From assembly GCA_023429365.1 (NCBI GenBank), contig JAEYVW010000348.1:1-17100 (forward strand): DNA of 17,100 nucleotides, in the 5' to 3' direction. Below the pieces are notes generated by a model. The model was not told where the DNA came from, did not search any database, and saw only the letters and a program-made list of their open reading frames with translations. Numbering within the stretch: the first letter of the stretch is position 1; each line of letters starts with the position of its first letter. Shown here one piece after another: positions 15,141 to 17,100 of the stretch. Origin of the DNA: Bacteroidota bacterium (lineage in GTDB: Bacteria > Bacteroidota > Bacteroidia > Chitinophagales > Chitinophagaceae). The translations under genes and the position numbers were made by a program.

Positions 15141-15563
15141 TTAACGTTTTACAATCCGTAAACTGGCGTTAGCCGAGGAAACGGAACTGCCATCAGCTCT
15201 CAATGCGATGACGCGATAGTGTATGTTGCCGGGAAATACATTATTGTCAGTATACTTGAATGAACGCGCACCAGAATTAGACATGCTTGTTACGTCCTCC
15301 CAATTGGCATATTCATCATTCGGGTCTTCGTAGGTTTTTTGAACCTGGAACCCAACAATACCGGGAGTTGTGCCCACACCCCATGTAGCGGTTGCGCCTT
15401 TGCCCTGGCGGTGAACCCTGAGAAAAGAAAAAACTGTCTGTGCCTGCATGTCAGCTGAAACAGTCTTATTCTCTGAAACAGGTGTCGGCACTGGTGTGGG
15501 TGCAGTCCAGGCTGTTACAACCAACATGGTGGTAAATCCGATAATAGAAGATTTTGCTTTCAT
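15141..15563 (-). CDS. Small exported protein with a single FnIII-like domain
   Basis: 140 residues from ATG 15563. A signal peptide (MKAKSSIIGFTTMLVVTAWT, then A) is followed by a proline-rich linker (APTPVPTPVSENK) and one beta-sandwich module at about 44-138 ending in RIVKR. The module resembles the domain that precedes the T9SS signal in both neighbouring proteins: compare TDNNVFPGNIHYRVIAL here with TDNEPFPGNSRYRLRL in the next protein. There is no T9SS sorting domain, so it should stop in the periplasm or at a membrane unless another route exists. An in-frame ATG 16 codons upstream would weaken the signal peptide. Function is unknown. Confidence 0.8.
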   Translation of the reverse strand: MKAKSSIIGFTTMLVVTAWTAPTPVPTPVSENKTVSADMQAQTVFSFLRVHRQGKGATATWGVGTTPGIVGFQVQKTYEDPNDEYANWEDVTSMSNSGARSFKYTDNNVFPGNIHYRVIALRADGSSVSSANASLRIVKR

Positions 15564-15679
15564 AAGGTTGTGATTTTTAAGTAATAAAAATAGGGTTGCC
15601 CCAGCTAACAAAAAAGGTAATAATGCCTGTGACTTAACAGGGTTAGTATACTATTGATATTGCAGAAAACAACATGTCG

Positions 15680-15724
15680 TTAATCTACTTATTAAAATGT
15701 ATTCGCATTTAATAAATAGATTAA
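15680..15724. repeat. AT-rich imperfect inverted repeat between two secreted-protein genes
   Basis: The 20-bp arm at 15680-15699 (TTAATCTA, then CTTATTAAAATG) and the 19-bp arm at 15706-15724 are complementary apart from one substitution and one extra base, with a 6-nt loop TATTCG. It directly adjoins the terminator hairpin at 15723-15760. It may be a second terminator stem, an operator or a degenerate mobile-element remnant. Confidence 0.65.
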
Positions 15725-15760
15725 AAAGGGAACGCCCCAAAGAGGCGTTATTCCCTTTTT
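15723..15760 (-). terminator. Terminator hairpin overlapping the stop codon of the GEVED-domain protein gene
   Basis: AAAAAGGG and AACGCC pair with GGCGTT and CCCTTTTT around the loop CCAAAGA, with a 3-nt ATT bulge on one side. On the minus strand the stem begins inside the last codons and ends in CCCTTTTTAATC. The symmetry (A-run on one side, T-run on the other) would let it work in both directions. Confidence 0.8.
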
Positions 15761-17100
15761 AATACGAGCTCTTTTGAAGAAACAGTTCCATTCAGATTGA
15801 CCTGCACGATATAGATGCCTCCTGGCCATGAAGACTGGATGGGAAGGTTAATATTGTTAATGCCTTTTGTTAGTTTCAATTTCTGATTCACCATCTCTTT
15901 TCCAATCGTATTCACGATTCGAAGCCTTGCCTGCGAGTATGCTTTGTCAGTTTTTACCGATAAGGAAGCCTGATCTATCGCCGGGTTGGGGTATAGTAAT
16001 ATGCCCGCAGTTGGCACAACGATTTTAACCATGCGAGTGTCACTGTATCGAATGCTACCTTTATTTTCAGTCAGCCTCAAACGGTACCTGGAATTACCCG
16101 GGAACGGTTCGTTATCAGTGAAACGATAGCTAGTTTCACCATTAACTGTCCCGGGTACAAAGCCAATCACTTCCCAGTCAGAGCCGTTCTTACTGCGTTC
16201 AATATCATACCCTTTGAAGTCAGCGCTTTCGTATGCCAGCCAGTTCAGGTTCACTTTGGAATTATTTTCCACGATCGCGTCGAACGAAATGATCGAAACA
16301 GGCAATACTGTGTTGTCAACGATCACCCGGTAATCCTCGGTTTCACCACCGTCATAATATCCGGTCGATTTGGTAGCATCCATTGCGTAGTCTGTTGATG
16401 CCACGCGGATGCGGAGATAAGTATAAGAACCCACCGGCAGGGTTGAAGCAATTCCTGACCAGCTGAGATATATTGTTTGCAACACAGGTCCAACTGATGA
16501 TACAGTCACCGGCACAGATGCTTCGGAAGCATCGAATAAGCCGTTTCCATTATAATCAAGCCAGCCGATAACAGTAGCATCCCTGCCGGTATTATTGTAT
16601 ACTGTTACTTCTGCGGAATAAGTGCTTTCTGTTGGGTTAAATAAAGGCACTGTATTTATCCCATCTTCATCCGAACCATCGGCGGTTGCATCAATCGATG
16701 AAGTTTTTAGCCATTCCCGGTCAAATGTGGGTCCCAGGCGAAGGCTGGTATCTCTCTCATGCACAGCTGGCGACCATGGGTCGGGGTCATAAGAATCCGG
16801 AGCATCACCAAAATCGCAAAATGGCCTGAATGCTTCCGCCGCATCTCCCCAGCTACCTACCACTGTTACACCATCATATGTCATAGTCTGCGCAGTACCG
16901 ACATTATTTGTACCGTTATAGGGAGCGATCGTTCCCGCAGCAACTGAACTGGGTGAACCCACGTTATAAATTTGACCCAACCAATCGACCGATACCTGGC
17001 GTGGTATAAGCGTTCCTGAGGGGGCATAGCGTGTAACTACACCGGTATATAAGCTTTGGTGGTGAAAATCCTTGTTGGTACCGACACCCGCAGCGCCTGC
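15748..17100 (-). CDS. T9SS cargo protein with GEVED domain (N-terminus outside window)
   Basis: 450 C-terminal residues are visible; the frame is open to the right edge, so the start lies outside. Numbering from the first visible residue: 1-95 is a repeat-rich segment (YTGVVTRYAPSG, DWLGQIYNVG, YDGVTVVGSWGDAAEAF). Residues about 96-262 are a GEVED-type domain (DFGDAPDSYD, LRLGPTFDREW, DATADGSDEDGI, GWLDYNGNGLFDASE, YYDGGETEDYRV). Residues about 268-362 are an FnIII-like module (VNLNWLAYESADFKGYDIER). Residues about 368-450 are a T9SS type A sorting domain (LLYPNPAIDQASL, RIVNTIGKEMVNQ, GGIYIVQVNLNGTVSSKELV). It is probably a large surface or adhesin-like protein. The NGNGLFDASE stretch resembles a calcium-binding loop. 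A terminator overlaps its stop codon. Confidence 0.88.
   Translation of the reverse strand, partial: AGAAGVGTNKDFHHQSLYTGVVTRYAPSGTLIPRQVSVDWLGQIYNVGSPSSVAAGTIAPYNGTNNVGTAQTMTYDGVTVVGSWGDAAEAFRPFCDFGDAPDSYDPDPWSPAVHERDTSLRLGPTFDREWLKTSSIDATADGSDEDGINTVPLFNPTESTYSAEVTVYNNTGRDATVIGWLDYNGNGLFDASEASVPVTVSSVGPVLQTIYLSWSGIASTLPVGSYTYLRIRVASTDYAMDATKSTGYYDGGETEDYRVIVDNTVLPVSIISFDAIVENNSKVNLNWLAYESADFKGYDIERSKNGSDWEVIGFVPGTVNGETSYRFTDNEPFPGNSRYRLRLTENKGSIRYSDTRMVKIVVPTAGILLYPNPAIDQASLSVKTDKAYSQARLRIVNTIGKEMVNQKLKLTKGINNINLPIQSSWPGGIYIVQVNLNGTVSSKELVLKRE

Overview
The window looks like a chromosomal segment of a Bacteroidota bacterium, probably of the Chitinophagaceae/Chitinophagales type. The evidence is two proteins with type IX secretion (T9SS) C-terminal sorting domains, a GEVED-type surface domain, Bacteroidota-style LeuS, FtsX and DUF3098 proteins, TAnnTTTG-like -7 promoter boxes, and mostly weak Shine-Dalgarno sequences. 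I see no rRNA, tRNA, CRISPR array, transposase or phage gene.

Layout. Positions 1-2749 (minus) hold most of leuS, whose 3' end lies outside the window. Its editing domain carries an in-frame insertion of about 158 codons encoding a DUF559 (VSR/PD-(D/E)xK-like) nuclease domain. The insertion is bounded by symmetric palindromic ends, and it is the most unusual thing in the window. Diverging from leuS is a plus-strand envelope block: ftsX (3010-3882), a DUF3098 membrane protein (3970-4209), uppP (4313-5131), then a UMF1-type MFS transporter (5176-6621) followed 11 bp later by a metallo-beta-lactamase-fold hydrolase (6633-7505). Convergent to these, on the minus strand, are a DUF3108 exported protein (7502-8329) and an LPG-synthase-TM/UPF0104 membrane protein (8380-9396). 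ruvC diverges on the plus strand (9496-10062) and appears to use a TTG start.

From 10171 to the right edge everything is on the minus strand. In transcription order, right to left, these are: the C-terminal 450 residues of a GEVED-domain T9SS cargo protein (15748 to the edge), a small exported protein with a single FnIII-like domain (15141-15563), a 664-residue T9SS cargo protein (13097-15091), rsmA/ksgA (12286-13044), a D-2-hydroxyacid dehydrogenase (11336-12265), greA (10715-11185) and a HIT-family protein (10171-10566). A clear intrinsic terminator follows greA. A second terminator-shaped hairpin lies in the greA leader, immediately before an unusually strong Shine-Dalgarno sequence. It may end the upstream operon or act as an attenuator.

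Most genes are housekeeping: translation (leuS, rsmA), transcript elongation (greA), Holliday-junction resolution (ruvC), and cell division and peptidoglycan carrier recycling (ftsX, uppP). The right end is an accessory surface-protein cluster. All calls come from reading the sequence and from family knowledge; no database search was run.
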